64,000 nucleotides of DNA. It comes from Coriolopsis trogii (lineage: Eukaryota; Basidiomycota; Agaricomycetes; Polyporales; Polyporaceae). This document shows, in pieces, positions 46,813 to 58,498 of this stretch. The position numbers and the translations under genes are program-made. The DNA is taken from contig JAHYIO010000039.1 in the NCBI GenBank assembly GCA_020543525.1, positions 744,001 through 808,000 on the forward strand. The letters run 5' to 3'. The notes beneath the pieces were generated by a model, which saw only the letters and a program-made list of their open reading frames with translations, ran no database searches and was not told the DNA's origin. The first letter of the stretch is position 1. Every line of letters starts with the position of its first letter.

Positions 46813-48290
46813 CTACTCGTAGCTCCCGTATGGCATGTCCTCGGGTTGCGACCTGCGTCTTCTGAAGAGCACGGGCGCGTGCAAAGCAGGAAGCACCACG
46901 AGCCCGTAGCACACCTTCGGCGGCCGCTCCCCGTCCCCGTCCATCTCGATCTCACAGTCGAGCACAATGTGCGCCAGCATCGTCTTGAGCTCGTCGGCCG
47001 CGAAGAACTTCAAGAACCTCCCCGGGCTGTTCGTGTCTTGTCAACACTCCGTCGCCGGCGGAGCGCGCTCTGGCCCCTGGCCGGGGGCGATGAGAGAAGG
47101 GATGTGAAACGACGTACGGTACCGGACCAGGCGTGCTTGCCGTGCCCAAAGTGGACAAAGTCGTTGGACGTGTGCGCGAGCTGGTGCCCCGCGCCCTCGC
47201 TCTCGCCCAGCTGCGCCCGCAAGCGCGCGAATCTGAAGGGATCAAAGTCGCGGGCGTTCGGGTGGTAGACGCGCTCGTCGTGGTGCGTGGACGCCGCGGC
47301 GACGGAGACGAGGGTGCCGTTTGGAACGAAAGTGCCATCGACGAGCGTGAGGTCCCTCATCGCTTTGCGGGTCCTGGACGCTGGTGCGTGCGTCGGGTAG
47401 AACCACCGATCAGCGCCGGCTGAGGGCGATGCGTGGAAGAGAAGAGGGGAAGAGCGTACTGAGGCCTACACCGCTGAGCCGAGAGCTCTCTTTGATGAAG
47501 CTGTCAAGCTTCCACATCTTGCTTAAAGCGGTCTTCGTCCAGCCATCCGCCGCAAGTGCGGATGTGACTTCGTCGCGGAGGTCTTGGAGGCACTCAGGGT
47601 GGGCTGCAAGATCGTAAAGGACATGGGTCATGGTCTGGCGAACGCAAGACCACGTCAGTCGCGTCGCCAGAGATATGCCTGAGCCATGAACGTGATGACC
47701 TACCAGAGAGGTTGTGAAAATCGCTGCAAAGTTGAGCATGAGGAGCTGCTCTACCGCCCTAGCCTCCATGTTCGGCCTATTCGCCGCCTCGTCGAGAGTC
47801 CACTGGAGCATGTCATTCTACACCCGCAGCAACCGTCAGTGGTCAGATTATCTCCACGAACGCACATTATCATACGCACAGGTACGTCCTTTAGATCATC
47901 TCCGTACTCGGCCATCATCGCCTTCCGCTCCGTGAATATAGGCTTAAGATGAGCCCATACACGAGCCACATTGGTCCTTGTGTGGTTGACCATCATGGCA
48001 GCGATGCTGTTCGGATCGAGTTTAGACAGCCTGACGGTATGATACTTGGTCCGAAACTTACGGCTTCAGGAAGGATGGGAACAGGTTTATGATCATCTGG
48101 TCGTTCGCAACAGCCATGGTGAAGGCGATTTGTAGGGCAATCAATTCCTGGTCGCGACCTATCGAACACGATCAGCTCATGCTTTGCGGCACGCGTTTCG
48201 CGATCACTCACAGAGAGGGAGACCCAGAAACGCGCGGTTACTTGCACGCGCTACGATCTGCTGCATTGCGTTTGGGATGCGCATGCATTC
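46813..48290 (-). pseudogene. Truncated cytochrome P450 (P450-C)
   Basis: It matches exons 5-11 of P450-A and P450-B in order: AMQQIVARASNRAFLGLPLC (48290-48207), RDQELIALQIAFTMAV (48159-48061), AHLKPIFTERKAMMAEYG (about 48000-47882), NDMLQWTLDEAA (47819-47706), THVLYDLAAHPECLQDLRDE with FIKESSR (47633-47460), TLVDGTFVPNGTL to FGHGKHA (about 47385-47120), and PGRFLKFFAADELK to the stop. Exons 1-4, including the membrane anchor, are missing. The donor after the haem-loop exon is a poor GTCCGG, and the haem loop has a three-residue insertion (RFLKFFAA). The retained ExxR suggests the gene died relatively recently. Confidence 0.82.
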
Positions 48291-49210
48291 TGCGGCAGCG
48301 AATAGCTTGCGTGCTGGCTCTAGAAACATGCCAAAGAAACTCTGATTCGAATACCTAGCATAAATGGGAGGTGTACAAGAGAAGAAGGTACTTGCCAATT
48401 GGGAGATATGCTTTGTAGAGGTTCTGAGAAGCTCTATAGCTAGCTGGCTGGCTGCCGCGTCAATGCGATGGTCTGAGTGCGTATTTATGATCGTACTCAA
48501 AACACTGCTGGCTGCGGCGCACCTATATGAACTCCCTATGTTCAACCACGTGTTCCCACCCGAGTCGCGTGAACCGAACCTGGAACGAATAGGTATGCTG
48601 TGGTAAGTCGTGCTCGAGTGGTGAAGTTCGATCCGTGGCGGGTGGCGGCACGTCGACACGGTTCAGATCAAATACATAACAGCCGACTAAATTACGGAGT
48701 AGTTGTGGCACAGTCGGAGCATCCGGGTGGTCAGTAGGGAGCAGCGGGCAAGCACCAAAGTGCTTCCCCACATCAGGCCTAGTGGTACTTTCGGGACGTG
48801 GCTGGTCGAGCTTACCGGGCGCCGGATAACCCGCCACCGGGAGAAAGAACCGAAAAGGGCAAATGCGAAATATCGGAGTTATTGCTTGGATGAGCAGAAA
48901 TACTATATCTCATAATGGCATCAGTGACTTGGAAAGACTCGGCCACACGGGCGACGGGGTCATGGACAGAAGCGTCGGGAATTGCCATAACTGGTAGTAC
49001 AGGCGCCCATGACGTCTATCCCGGGATGTCGTGCACCTAGACGGTGACGAGAGGTTGTCCTGATGCCTGAAGTAAGCTACCATCAGGCGCGTATATATAC
49101 AAGCCTCAGGAGCCGGCGAAGCTTCGCCCAGAGTCCACAGCTCGACTGGACGGGAGGTCGAGCCCAACCTGGTGCGCGCTGAAGGCTGGAGGAAGGATTC
49201 GCTGCGCATG
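48291..49210. other. Intergenic beyond the P450 array
   Basis: No P450 N-terminal exons are found upstream of the truncated copy and no other gene is supported. Frames here are short and motif-free. Confidence 0.5.
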
Positions 49211-49626
49211 TCAGAGCTTTCCTTACCGTATCCGGAAGGACCAAGCATCCAGATGTAGATTTTCGCATCTAAGTACCCTCCTAATGCGCATCAAGATGGG
49301 TATTTTCGGCTCTAACTGTGCATCTGAGCCCCATCTGGAGCTATTTTAGGCTAATTCAATCCGGACATATTCGGAGCGATTTAGGGAAACTTGGGACATC
49401 ATCAGGACAGGCGCAGATGCTGTGAAAAATTGTCAGAGCTTTCATTACCGTATCCGGAAGGACCAAGCATCCAGATGTTCATTCTCGCATCTAAGTACCC
49501 TCCCAATGCGCATCAAGATGGGTATTTTCGGCTCTAACTGTGCATCTGAGCCCCATCCGGAGGTATTTTAGGCTAATTCAATCCGGACATATCCGGAGCG
49601 ATTTAGGGAAAATTGGGACATTATTG
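49211..49626. repeat. Tandem direct repeat, 222-bp period, two copies
   Basis: The unit beginning TCAGAGCTTTC at 49211 restarts at 49433 and runs to about 49626. Long identical stretches are shared, for example ACCGTATCCGGAAGGACCAA, TGCGCATCAAGATGGGTATT and GGCTAATTCAATCCGGACAT. The second copy is shorter at its end. Neither copy codes for anything recognisable. Confidence 0.9.
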
Positions 49627-51015
49627 GAGGGACATGCAGAGAGGAGAGAGGAAGGTTATGGGGTCCTAGGATTGCGAAGGCTCCGTAAGCGACGTATGTA
49701 AAGCGAGCCCAAGGTGCGCAACATTCCGGGTCGCAGGAAGGGAAAGGGACCGAGGAGTCGAGATGGACTACCGCGCGCAACTTCGAATTCGCGCTGGGCG
49801 TGCGCAGGTCCGAGGGCACTCCCACGTCAATGTGTTGGATGGAGAGAGAGGGCGAAGAGGGGCATTGCGAGCGCGACGCGAGACGCAAACGCCTGGAGCT
49901 GGGCCTGGTCACCGTAGGCGGTAACATGATGGACTGGAGATGATGAGGATGAGAGTCTACGTCGTCATATGGTCCGCTGCGTGCTACGGGAAGGAGAGGT
50001 TGGCTGGCACGGTTTCGAGCGTATAGTGGACGTACAACACCTCAAGGGAGGGAGGTGAACGGAGGAGCAGAGGGGGGTAGATCGGGAAGGGGAAGGAAGA
50101 GTAGAGTGGAGGGGGAGAGGAAGATCTACGATCTAGATCTGGGCGAGCGGGGGGATGAGACGAGACAAGCGGCGTGGTATGCTCTTCCACCGCGCCATGC
50201 GTATATAAACAGCCTGTCCCCCTCCCGTCCCCGTGCGCCCCGTCCGGTCGAGGGGACGAGGAGAGGGAGTGCAAGAGCAGGGAGAGCGAGAGGCCGCGTT
50301 GGCGCTGACGAGCGGGGGGCGTGACTGTGTGAGTTTTTGGCCCTTGACCCTGCTGCTGGCGGGCGGGCGGGGGACGAGTGCGAGTGCAACCATCCGCGCG
50401 ATAAGACGGAGAGGCCGCGCAGAGCCTCGAGACGTGCGTTCCCCAGCCAGTGCCCCGCTGTTTCCGTATTCTTCCTCGCCCTTTTCCCGCCCGGCAACTG
50501 CCCGTCTGCGATCCGCCAGCTGTGGCCGAGGGAGACAGACGGACGTCCAAGCCTCGTCTCTCTGCCATCCTCTCCTTTCTTCCGGGTGCGTGAGCCCTCT
50601 TCCCTCCCCCTCCACGTGCCGCCCTCCCCTGCCCCTCCCCCGCCGCCGTCTCCGCTCCCGACCGTCCTGCGCCCCGCCCCGTCCCGTGCTCCTGCTGACA
50701 TGCCCCTCCCTCCCTCCAGACGCCCCCACACACCAACATATTCCCGAATAACGTGATTTCCCCTCATCCAGCCCTCCTCTACACGGTCAGTCCCCTCCTT
50801 TCTTCCCTCCCATCTCCCGTTTCCCTCCCTGCGCCCCCCTCCACACCTGCTACGTCGACAACGACGCGTGGCGCCGTCCTCAATCGCCCCACAATCCTCC
50901 TACCGATATGCATGTGCGCATATACTCGTCTCCTCCATACTTGACGCGTTCTATATCGTCGAGCACCCCCCATTTTGCTCCCAATGCTGCCGTTGTAAAG
51001 GTCGCTACGTGGAGG
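49627..51015. other. Intergenic: unassigned frame, TATA and CT-rich leader
   Basis: A 119-codon minus frame (49568-49927) has no motif. A good TATATAAA at about 50203-50210 on the plus strand, followed by a long CT-rich tract (about 50560-50850), looks like a distal SNF5 promoter and leader. No coding gene is supported. Confidence 0.45.
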
Positions 51016-51512
51016 GCGTCCCGTAGCGCCCTCTTATTCAGCTGCCAACTCGCCCATTGGGGCTCTTGCACGCATATATGCACGTCCCGCGCACAAGACG
51101 CGCACCATGTCTCACACTCACCCTTTTTCGCGCGTCCCTACGCCTAAAGCATTTGCTGAACGATGGTTTTGCCCGTTACAGCAGTCTCTGGACGCCACAC
51201 GCGCAAATCTCGAAGCGCCCTTCTACGACCACATATTCCTGGATAGCCTCTCTTACATCCCACTCGAACGGTGAGTCCTAGTTTTCACGTCTCACAAGGA
51301 GCGTCGCGTAGCGCCCTTTTATGCAGCTTACGGGTTCTTGCACACATCCACGTCCCTCGCCCAAGACGCGCACTATTCCTCGCATTCATCCTTCCCGCGC
51401 GTCCCGACGCCGCAGACATTTGCTAAACGATGATTGTGCCCCTTTCCAGCGCGACTACTCGGTCACCGAACGTACGGATCGTCTTTCCTATAACCCACTC
51501 GAAGGGTGAGTC
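51016..51512 (+). repeat. Diverged tandem duplication of an exon-like unit upstream of SNF5
   Basis: Copy 1 starts GCGTCCCGTAGCGCCCT at 51016 and copy 2 GCGTCGCGTAGCGCCCT at 51301. Both continue through a matching ACAAGACGCGCAC, GCGCGTCCC and TTTGCT(G/A)AACGATG order, and end in CCCACTCGAA followed by a splice-donor-like GTGAGTC (51271 and 51506). Spacing differs, so indels have accumulated. Confidence 0.75.
51107..51274 (+). other. Candidate 55-codon upstream ORF in copy 1 of the SNF5 leader repeat
   Basis: ATG at 51107 opens a frame beginning MSHTHPFSRVPTPKAFAERW and ending in YIPLER, with the stop overlapping a GTGAGT donor. In copy 2 the same frame is broken by a stop after TFAKR. It could be a translated upstream ORF, the first exon of a lost gene, or chance. 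I do not recognise the peptide. Confidence 0.35.
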
Positions 51513-51792
51513 GGCTTTGTCACTACTCTCGCCACGCATATACTCGTGTGCGTGATGCTGCCTCCCGTAAGAGCTCGCGCCGACCGAACCACCTTCCTTG
51601 TCTTCGGGAAGCTCAAAGCCGACACGACTGTTTGAACACACAATCAGGACATGCGCTGATCTTCTGTCGTTCTCTTTCTAGCTCAACCTCATCCACCCAC
51701 TCTCGCACGCGCGCAACCGCGCACGTACCAGACGTTAACACCTCGCTCGCATCCACACACGCACACACGAGCACAGAACGACGACGACGACA

Positions 51793-52946
51793 ATGAACTC
51801 ACAGTCCCAAGGGGACATGTCCATCAACCCCGCCTTCCTTTCCGGCGGCTTCAACGGTAACCCAGGCGCGAACGGCGGCCCCCACGGCGGCGGCCTCACT
51901 CCCGCGCAAATTCAACAGATGCAGCAGATGCGCGCGATGGGCTCGCAGGGCGGTGGCCCCGGCGGTGGCGGTATGGGCATCAACCCGGCGATGTTCCAGC
52001 AAGGAGGAAATTCGCAGGGGATGGGCATGGGCGGCGGAGGAGGAGGAGGAATGGGCGGGTCGACGATGAACCCGGCTGCGATGATGAACGGTATGGGAGG
52101 GATGGGCGGGATGGGCGGGATGAACGGACGGATGGCCCAGTACCAGCAGATGCAAGCGCAGATGCAGGCTCAGAGAGCGAACATGGGGATGAACATGGGT
52201 GGCGGTGGGGGCGGCGGAGGAGGTGGAGGGATGGGCATGGGCGGGGTTAATCCCGCGCAGCTTATGCAGCAACAGCCGATGAACATGGGTGGAATGGGCG
52301 GCGGTGGTGGGATGGGTGGTGGTATGAATGGGATGGGTGGCGGCATCAACCCCGCCTCGCTCAGTGGCGGTATGGGGGGTGGAAACATGAACGGGATGGG
52401 TATGGGTGGGATGAGCAGCATGGGCGGGATGGGGAGCATGAGCATGGGCGGTATGGGCGGGATGAACATGGGTGGGATGGGTGGAACGAACATGAGCGGT
52501 ATGGGCATGGGCGCGTCTTCAAACGACTTTCATTCTTTGCTGACTACCGATATGCGTGCGTTACAGGTCCCTCCTCCATGGGCTCTCCAACGAGCGGATC
52601 GTCCGCACTGCCCAACGTCTCCGGTCACAGCATGTCCCAGCAGTCCCCGTCGTCCACCGGGCCTCCTTCGGCGGGGAGCATGGGTCACAACACGGGCATG
52701 CCTCCCGGCTTCCCCAATCTCACTCCCCTGCAGATGCAACAGCTCTCGCAGATGAACCCGCAAATGAAGACCATGCAGATCCAGCGTCTCATGCAGGCCC
52801 AGATCCAGGCCCAGGCGCAGATGGGAGGCGGAATGGGCGGCAGCGGGGGGATGCAAGGCATGTCGAGTACGCAAGGATTGAACATGCCCGGAGGAATGCA
52901 AGGGATGTCCCAAGCGCAGATGCAACAGATGCAACAGATGCTCTAC

Positions 52947-52996
<50 letters not shown>

Positions 52997-53784
52997 GAAC
53001 CAGGGGCACATGCAACAGCCGCGCCCGCCCTCGTCCGCCTCGTTCAACGGCCATCCCCAGCAGCGGATGTCGCAAGGTCAGCTGCAGGCCCCGTCGACGC
53101 CTGGACCCGGTAGTCAAGGCAATCCACACGCGCCTCAACCGCAATCGCAAGCGCAGCCGATGGGCCCGCCGTCCTCGATCCCGCCTCGTCCCCCGACGGC
53201 GTCGTCGCATCACGGTGGCGGCCACGGGATGCAGCACCCGCATATGGCCCAGCAACAGGGCTATCAGCAGCACGGGGGCCCGTTTCCTAGTCCGAGTCCG
53301 CGCCCTGGCACCGCCGCGGGCACGCGCCCCACCGGCCAAAGTCAAAGTCAAGGTCAGAACCAAGGAGGAGGAGGAGGAGGAGGACACGGCTCGATGCAAG
53401 ACGGGCCGGCGGCGCCGATCCCGATCTCTGCGAACGCGAACGCTTCTGGACATGCGCATGGGATGAGCACGCCGCAGCGGCCGGGGACGGGCCAGTCGAT
53501 GGGCGCGGGGGAGAGTCAGCAGAAGGTGCCGAGTCGGCCGCCGACGGCGAGTGGACACGGACCGCCGCAGACTCCTCGTCAGCAGCACCAGCAAGTTCCC
53601 CAGCAGGCCCAACAGCAGCAGGCCCAGCATTCGAGGACGTCTCCTACGCAGCAGCAGCAACAGCAACAGCCACAGTCGGGCGGAGGAGGGTACGCGCCGA
53701 TCGCGCCTGCGCCTGTTCAGGCGGGCCCGGGGTCGCCGTACGTCGGTTCGAAGCGGAAGCTGTCCGAGACGCCTGGCCCGGGAC

Positions 53785-53819
<35 letters not shown>

Positions 53820-56800
53820 ACGCCTGGTACGCCTGCGCCGCCGATGACGCGCGTGCAGAGCGGGACCGCGGGGATCGCGGGGATGGGGATGAGCGGGAAC
53901 GTCGGACCTGTCGGCGCGATGCAGCCAGGGCCAGGTGGTCAATTTCCGGGCTCGGGCTCGCTCATGGGCGGGGCGGGGGGTGGGATGATGCCGCCCCCCG
54001 TTATTCCGCGCGGGCCGCAGGGACCGATGCCGGATGGGGGAGGGATGGGGCTTGGTGGGATGGGAGGAGGGATGGGCATGGGCATGATGGGCCGTACGAT
54101 GTCGGGGCAGCCGGCGAACGCGGCGGCGCTGAACGTGAACACGGCGGCGACGCTTGCGCCTGGGATGGGCATGGGCATGGGCATGACGTCGCCGACGCAC
54201 ATGAACATGAACGCTGGTGTCGGAGGAGGTATGGGGCTGGCGATGGACCCTTCCGTCCCGATGCGCCAGACGTCGCTCCCGCCTACGTCGATCGGCTCAC
54301 CGAGCGTGCCCGGGCCCGTTCCTGGAGTGAAAGGCGCGGCCGCCAAGTCTGCGGCACCTGGGAGCGCGAGCGCGCCTGGGAGTGCGGCTGGTGTCGCGCC
54401 AGTGACGACGACGAAGATCGTGCCGGCGCTGCCGTCGCTGCCCAAGGACGTGAGCCTGGACCCGAAGGTGACGCGGGTGTCGGTCGTGCCGCTCGTGGAG
54501 TCGGAGAAGCTGATCCCGATGCTGAGCGCGGAGGAGATCGCGAGCGTGCAGGAGTGGATGCGGGCGGACAAGGCGTACGAGGGCCGGTACAAGAAGATGC
54601 GCGAGCGGGTCGCGGAGGAGATGAAGAAGACGGTGAGCGCGCCGCGGGCGTGGTGGGAGAAGGACTTTTCGCTCGCCGGGCCTGGGGAGGAGAGGGAGCG
54701 GAAGCGGAGGGGGGAGAAGTGGATGTTGACGGGCTTGAAGGCGCATAAGGAACGGGAGATCAAGGACAGGAAACGTGCGGGGAGGAGGGAGGGGCTGAGG
54801 TTGTGAGTGGACTCGTTTCTCTCTCTTTGGGACTTCTGTGAGAGGGCTGACGTGCGCGATGCTAGGCCGAGAAGGATACCGGACGAGGACGCACAGCGGC
54901 CGGAGCAGTTGGTCCCTATCCGGCTCGAGTTTGACGTCGAGCACCATAAGATGCGCGACACGTTCGTGTGGAACTTGAACGGTGAGTGATTATGGCTTGA
55001 GCGCTATGTGTTCGTGACATTGAGTCGTGGCCCCTTGGGAACGCCAGACCCCATCGTGACCCCGGAGATCTTCGCGCAGACGGTCGTGGAAGACTACGCA
55101 CTCGCGCCGAGCTACCACGCGATCATCACGAAGTCGATCCAGGAGCAGCTGAGCGACTACAAGGCGCACTCCCCGACGTTTGGCGAGGACGGGATCATGA
55201 TCGAGGAGCCGGCAGAGATCCTGCGCGGCAAGTTCTCGGACGAGGAGCTCGCGTGGTGGGAGACCTGGCGGAAGCGCGTACGGTCCAAGGCGCTGTACAA
55301 GCTGCCGAACCCACCGCCGGACGTCCGGACACGCAAGCGGAGGAAGATCGCCAAGGACGAGGCGGGCGAGCGCCCCGATGCGCTCGCGCTCTTCCCCGGC
55401 GGCGAGGCCCCGATGGGCGTGGACGACTTTGAGGAGGATGAGAGCCTGATGCACGAGGAGATGCGGATCTTGGTCAAGGTGCGTGTTTGGGTCAGGGTGT
55501 GCGCCGGTCGCTGGCGGCTGAGGTTTCCGGCTTGTCTAGTTGGACATCATTTCCGGCTCGTACAAGCTCGAGGATCAATTCGAGTGGGATCTGGAGAATA
55601 TCGACCCTACGCCCGAGCAGTTTGCGGAGATCTACTGCAAGGATCTTGGCCTTGGGGGCGAGTTCAAGTGAGCGGCCTCGTTCTCTTTCTCGCTCTCCCT
55701 GTATTGACGTTCTTGCAAGGACTGCGATCGCGCACTCGATTCGCGAACAGGTCCAGATCTACCAGAAGTCGCTGTTCCTCGTCGGCCATCCCTCGGACGG
55801 GTCTGCAGTGCAAGACGACGATCTGCGCATGTCTCTCCTGCCGTCGCTCACGTCCGGGGCGCGGTCTATGGAGCAAGTCAGTGCGTTCACGCCACAGCTC
55901 AACTACCTCAGCGAGAGCGAGCTCGAGAAGAACGAGAAGGACCGCGAGAAGGAACTGGCCCGTCGGAAGAGGAAGACGACCCGTGGACGGCGCGGCGTCG
56001 CCTTGCCGGACCGCGAGCCCCCGAAGACGTACCGTACGCCCGCGATTGGGTTCCCAGAGATCTCTCCTGCTGCCCTCGCTCTCGCCGCTGCCGCGGTCGC
56101 TCCCACCAGTCGGCGTGCCGCCGCCGCCGCAGCTCAGCTCACGATCGCGAATATGGTCGCGTCGGAGAACGGGACGGTCATCATGCCGCAGACGCCGTCG
56201 GCTCCGATCACGCCCATTGCACCGACCCCAGCTGCGAAGGAGAAGAAGGTGAAGGGGATGTTCAAGCCGCCGCCGTATCCCCAGACGGTGCTCCGACCGC
56301 GTGCGAACGTGCATGCGCCCACGCCGTCGACGGCTGCGGACATCTCCACATTACCGCCGCCACTGGAGAACGACCTGCCGGCGCCGAGCACGAGCGGTAT
56401 CGACAGGCAGGGGTCCAAGGTGGTGCTGACGGCGAAGCGGGCAAAAGAGCTGGAGAGGGAGGCGAAGGAAAAGGAGTACGCGGACGGGCAACACGCGAAT
56501 TATATCGACGGGGTGTGGCACTGCTCGAACTGTGGATGCCCAGAGAGCATCGCTATCGGCCGTCGGAAGGGTCCGCTCGGAGACAAGTCACAGTGTGGTA
56601 CATGCGGTAAGCGCCGTCTTCACTCGTTCCCGGTGGAAATGGCGCACGCTGATTGGTGTGTTTCATAGGCAAATACTGGCATAGGCATCGCCGGCCACGG
56701 CCTGTCACGTACAACTCCAGCTTGGAGTACCACAAGGGTCTCCAGAGGGCAGAAGAACAGCAGAAGACGGCGGCGAAGCGAAAACGCCCGGTGTCGAGTG

Positions 56801-57542
56801 TGATAGAGGAGGTGAAGACCCAGACCGCTGACGATGATGCCGACGTGGGCACTCCCAGTCCTTCGAAACCCAAGTCGTCTGTCACTGAGCGTGCGAGTGT
56901 TGTTCCCGACGGCTCATCGGCTGGAGCTGATGCGCCAGAGAGAGCGATCTCCCCTGTCTCTAGCGCGTCAAGCGCGGACGAGTCGCCGCTGGCGCATCGC
57001 GTGAAGATGAACGGGGGCGGTGGCGCACATTCCAAATCGGCGCCCCCTGCCCCGCCGCCAGATGTCGAGATGAAGAGAGAGACGTCGACGCAGCCGGTCA
57101 CGTCGCCCCCACAGGCCTCCCCTCCTCGGGCTGCTCCTTCGGCCCCGCCCACGCAGCATCCTCCGGTAGGTGTGGTCATTCTATTACCATGTGAATCGAT
57201 CGCTTACACAGATACGCCGTTCGGTATGTAGCTCGTCGTTCCGCAGTGGATGACGGAGGCGATGCAAGCGATGCAGGCCAAGTATCCTGACGACATCTTT
57301 GACATCGTCACCCGTAAGAATAATAGTGGCGAGTTCGATCTGCGGATCAAGTGCACGGATTGTCCTGGCAAGGTTCGTGGTATGATAAGCTGTGTGGTTG
57401 GAGCGCGGTTGGCTGACCTTAGGGTGTCCAGCATTACACACCCGGTCCGGGAGAGACACTGCAAAACTTTGAGGTCCATCTGAAAAACCGCCAACATCGC
57501 GCGAAGGTGAATGCGAGGCTGCACCCGCCCGTGGAGTCATAG
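51793..57542 (+). CDS. SNF5: SWI/SNF chromatin remodelling subunit SNF5 with C-terminal zinc finger
   Basis: Nine exons (51793-52498, 52567-54802, 54866-54981, 55048-55478, 55540-55667, 55720-56606, 56669-57165, 57232-57372, 57432-57542) give about 1750 aa. The first 700 residues are low complexity: Met/Gly-rich repeats, 16 glutamines in a row, an Ala/Ser stretch. The two Snf5 repeats follow: PEQLVPIRLEFDVEHHKMRDTFVWNLND...IFAQTVVEDY and LDIISGSYKLEDQFEWDL...FAEIYCKDL with AIAHSIREQV. Near the C-terminus is a GATA-type zinc finger (CSNCG, then CGTCGKYWHRHRRPRP) followed by a Ser/Pro tail. Snf5 is a core scaffold of the SWI/SNF remodeller in the nucleus. Acceptors of the last two exons are ambiguous by 14 and 9 bp. 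Exon 1 uses a GTATGG donor. Confidence 0.94.
52947..52994 (+). repeat. CAG/CAA repeat coding 16 glutamines in SNF5
   Basis: Sixteen consecutive CAG/CAA codons, the last eight pure CAG, lie in exon 2. Length variation between strains is likely. Confidence 0.9.
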
Positions 57543-58498
57543 ACTTTCTGATTGGACCGTTGAGCCCTTCCTTATCATCCTCTATCATCCCTTTCTCTCT
57601 TGAACGTCATATTGCTATCAATGAAATCTTGTTGTGCTTGTGTGACTCGCTATTTACCCGTCTCCGACTTGACTTTTGTTTGTATTGTAATCATCTGCGT
57701 ACGCTCGTCCAGCGACAGCGCCAATGCTATTCTCTCTTCCGTTCCCGACGATGACGAGTTCCCGAGAGTGTCTTCGTTGGAGTCAACTTCGTGGATTCCA
57801 ATGGTGTTTTCCTTTCCTTCTCCGCTCACTTAGTACGGTGCCCGAAGCTGGAGGCGGAGGCACACGCAGGTAAGAGGTCCATAACTTTGCAGATCGGGCA
57901 TATGATCTGAGTATCATCTGACAGAGGTGTCTGCTGCCAGATCCAGATCTCAAGTCAACTGTGGGGAAGCATTCCTTTGCCTTGGCATTCCGACTTGAAC
58001 TTGATGCAAGCGTTGAGTACCTCATTTCTGTGGCGTTGGGTCACCTCACCATGATAAGGCTCACCAAGTCTGCGATAGCTCCATCATGTTCACAGACTCA
58101 CCGCACCCCGGGAGCCGATTCCAAGGCACTCGGCTCGTCTGCCGTCATGGCGTGTAGCAGTGCTGTGCAAGGTTCGTTTCAAACTTCAACACTCCCAGGC
58201 ACGTTGATTCAAAGCTATCTCCAGCGTCAAGTTGCTCAGATGACGATGCCTTCCCGCTTGCCTATCGGTCCATGAAGGCCATCCATGTGCCACAAGGCAT
58301 ATCTGGCCCTGATAAGGTTAGCCTCGCTACCCACTCCAGCGTTCAAGCGTTGGTTTAGCTCCGGCTCCGGGCGTATATACGTATCAGCTCACGCGTTCGC
58401 GGTTTCCGACCCCGACCCTCGTCCTTGACATCTCTCGGACGACCGCTGCTGCCTGGGTGTCTAGCTCTAGTCGACGACCACCTGGCCTTTGACCTACC
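57543..58498. other. Intergenic between SNF5 and the MFS permease
   Basis: No gene is supported. GTATATACGTAT near 58372-58384 is a candidate TATA element about 120 bp before the permease start. Confidence 0.5.

Noticed and set aside
49568..49927. A 119-codon minus-strand frame overlapping the tandem repeat
   Set aside because: It begins outside and runs into the 222-bp repeat, with Ser/Pro/Arg-rich composition and no motif.
52530..54200. A 556-codon open frame on the minus strand
   Set aside because: It is antisense to the low-complexity, GC-biased exon 2 of SNF5 and consists of Arg/His-rich sequence with no domain. The SNF5 reading is supported by its domains.
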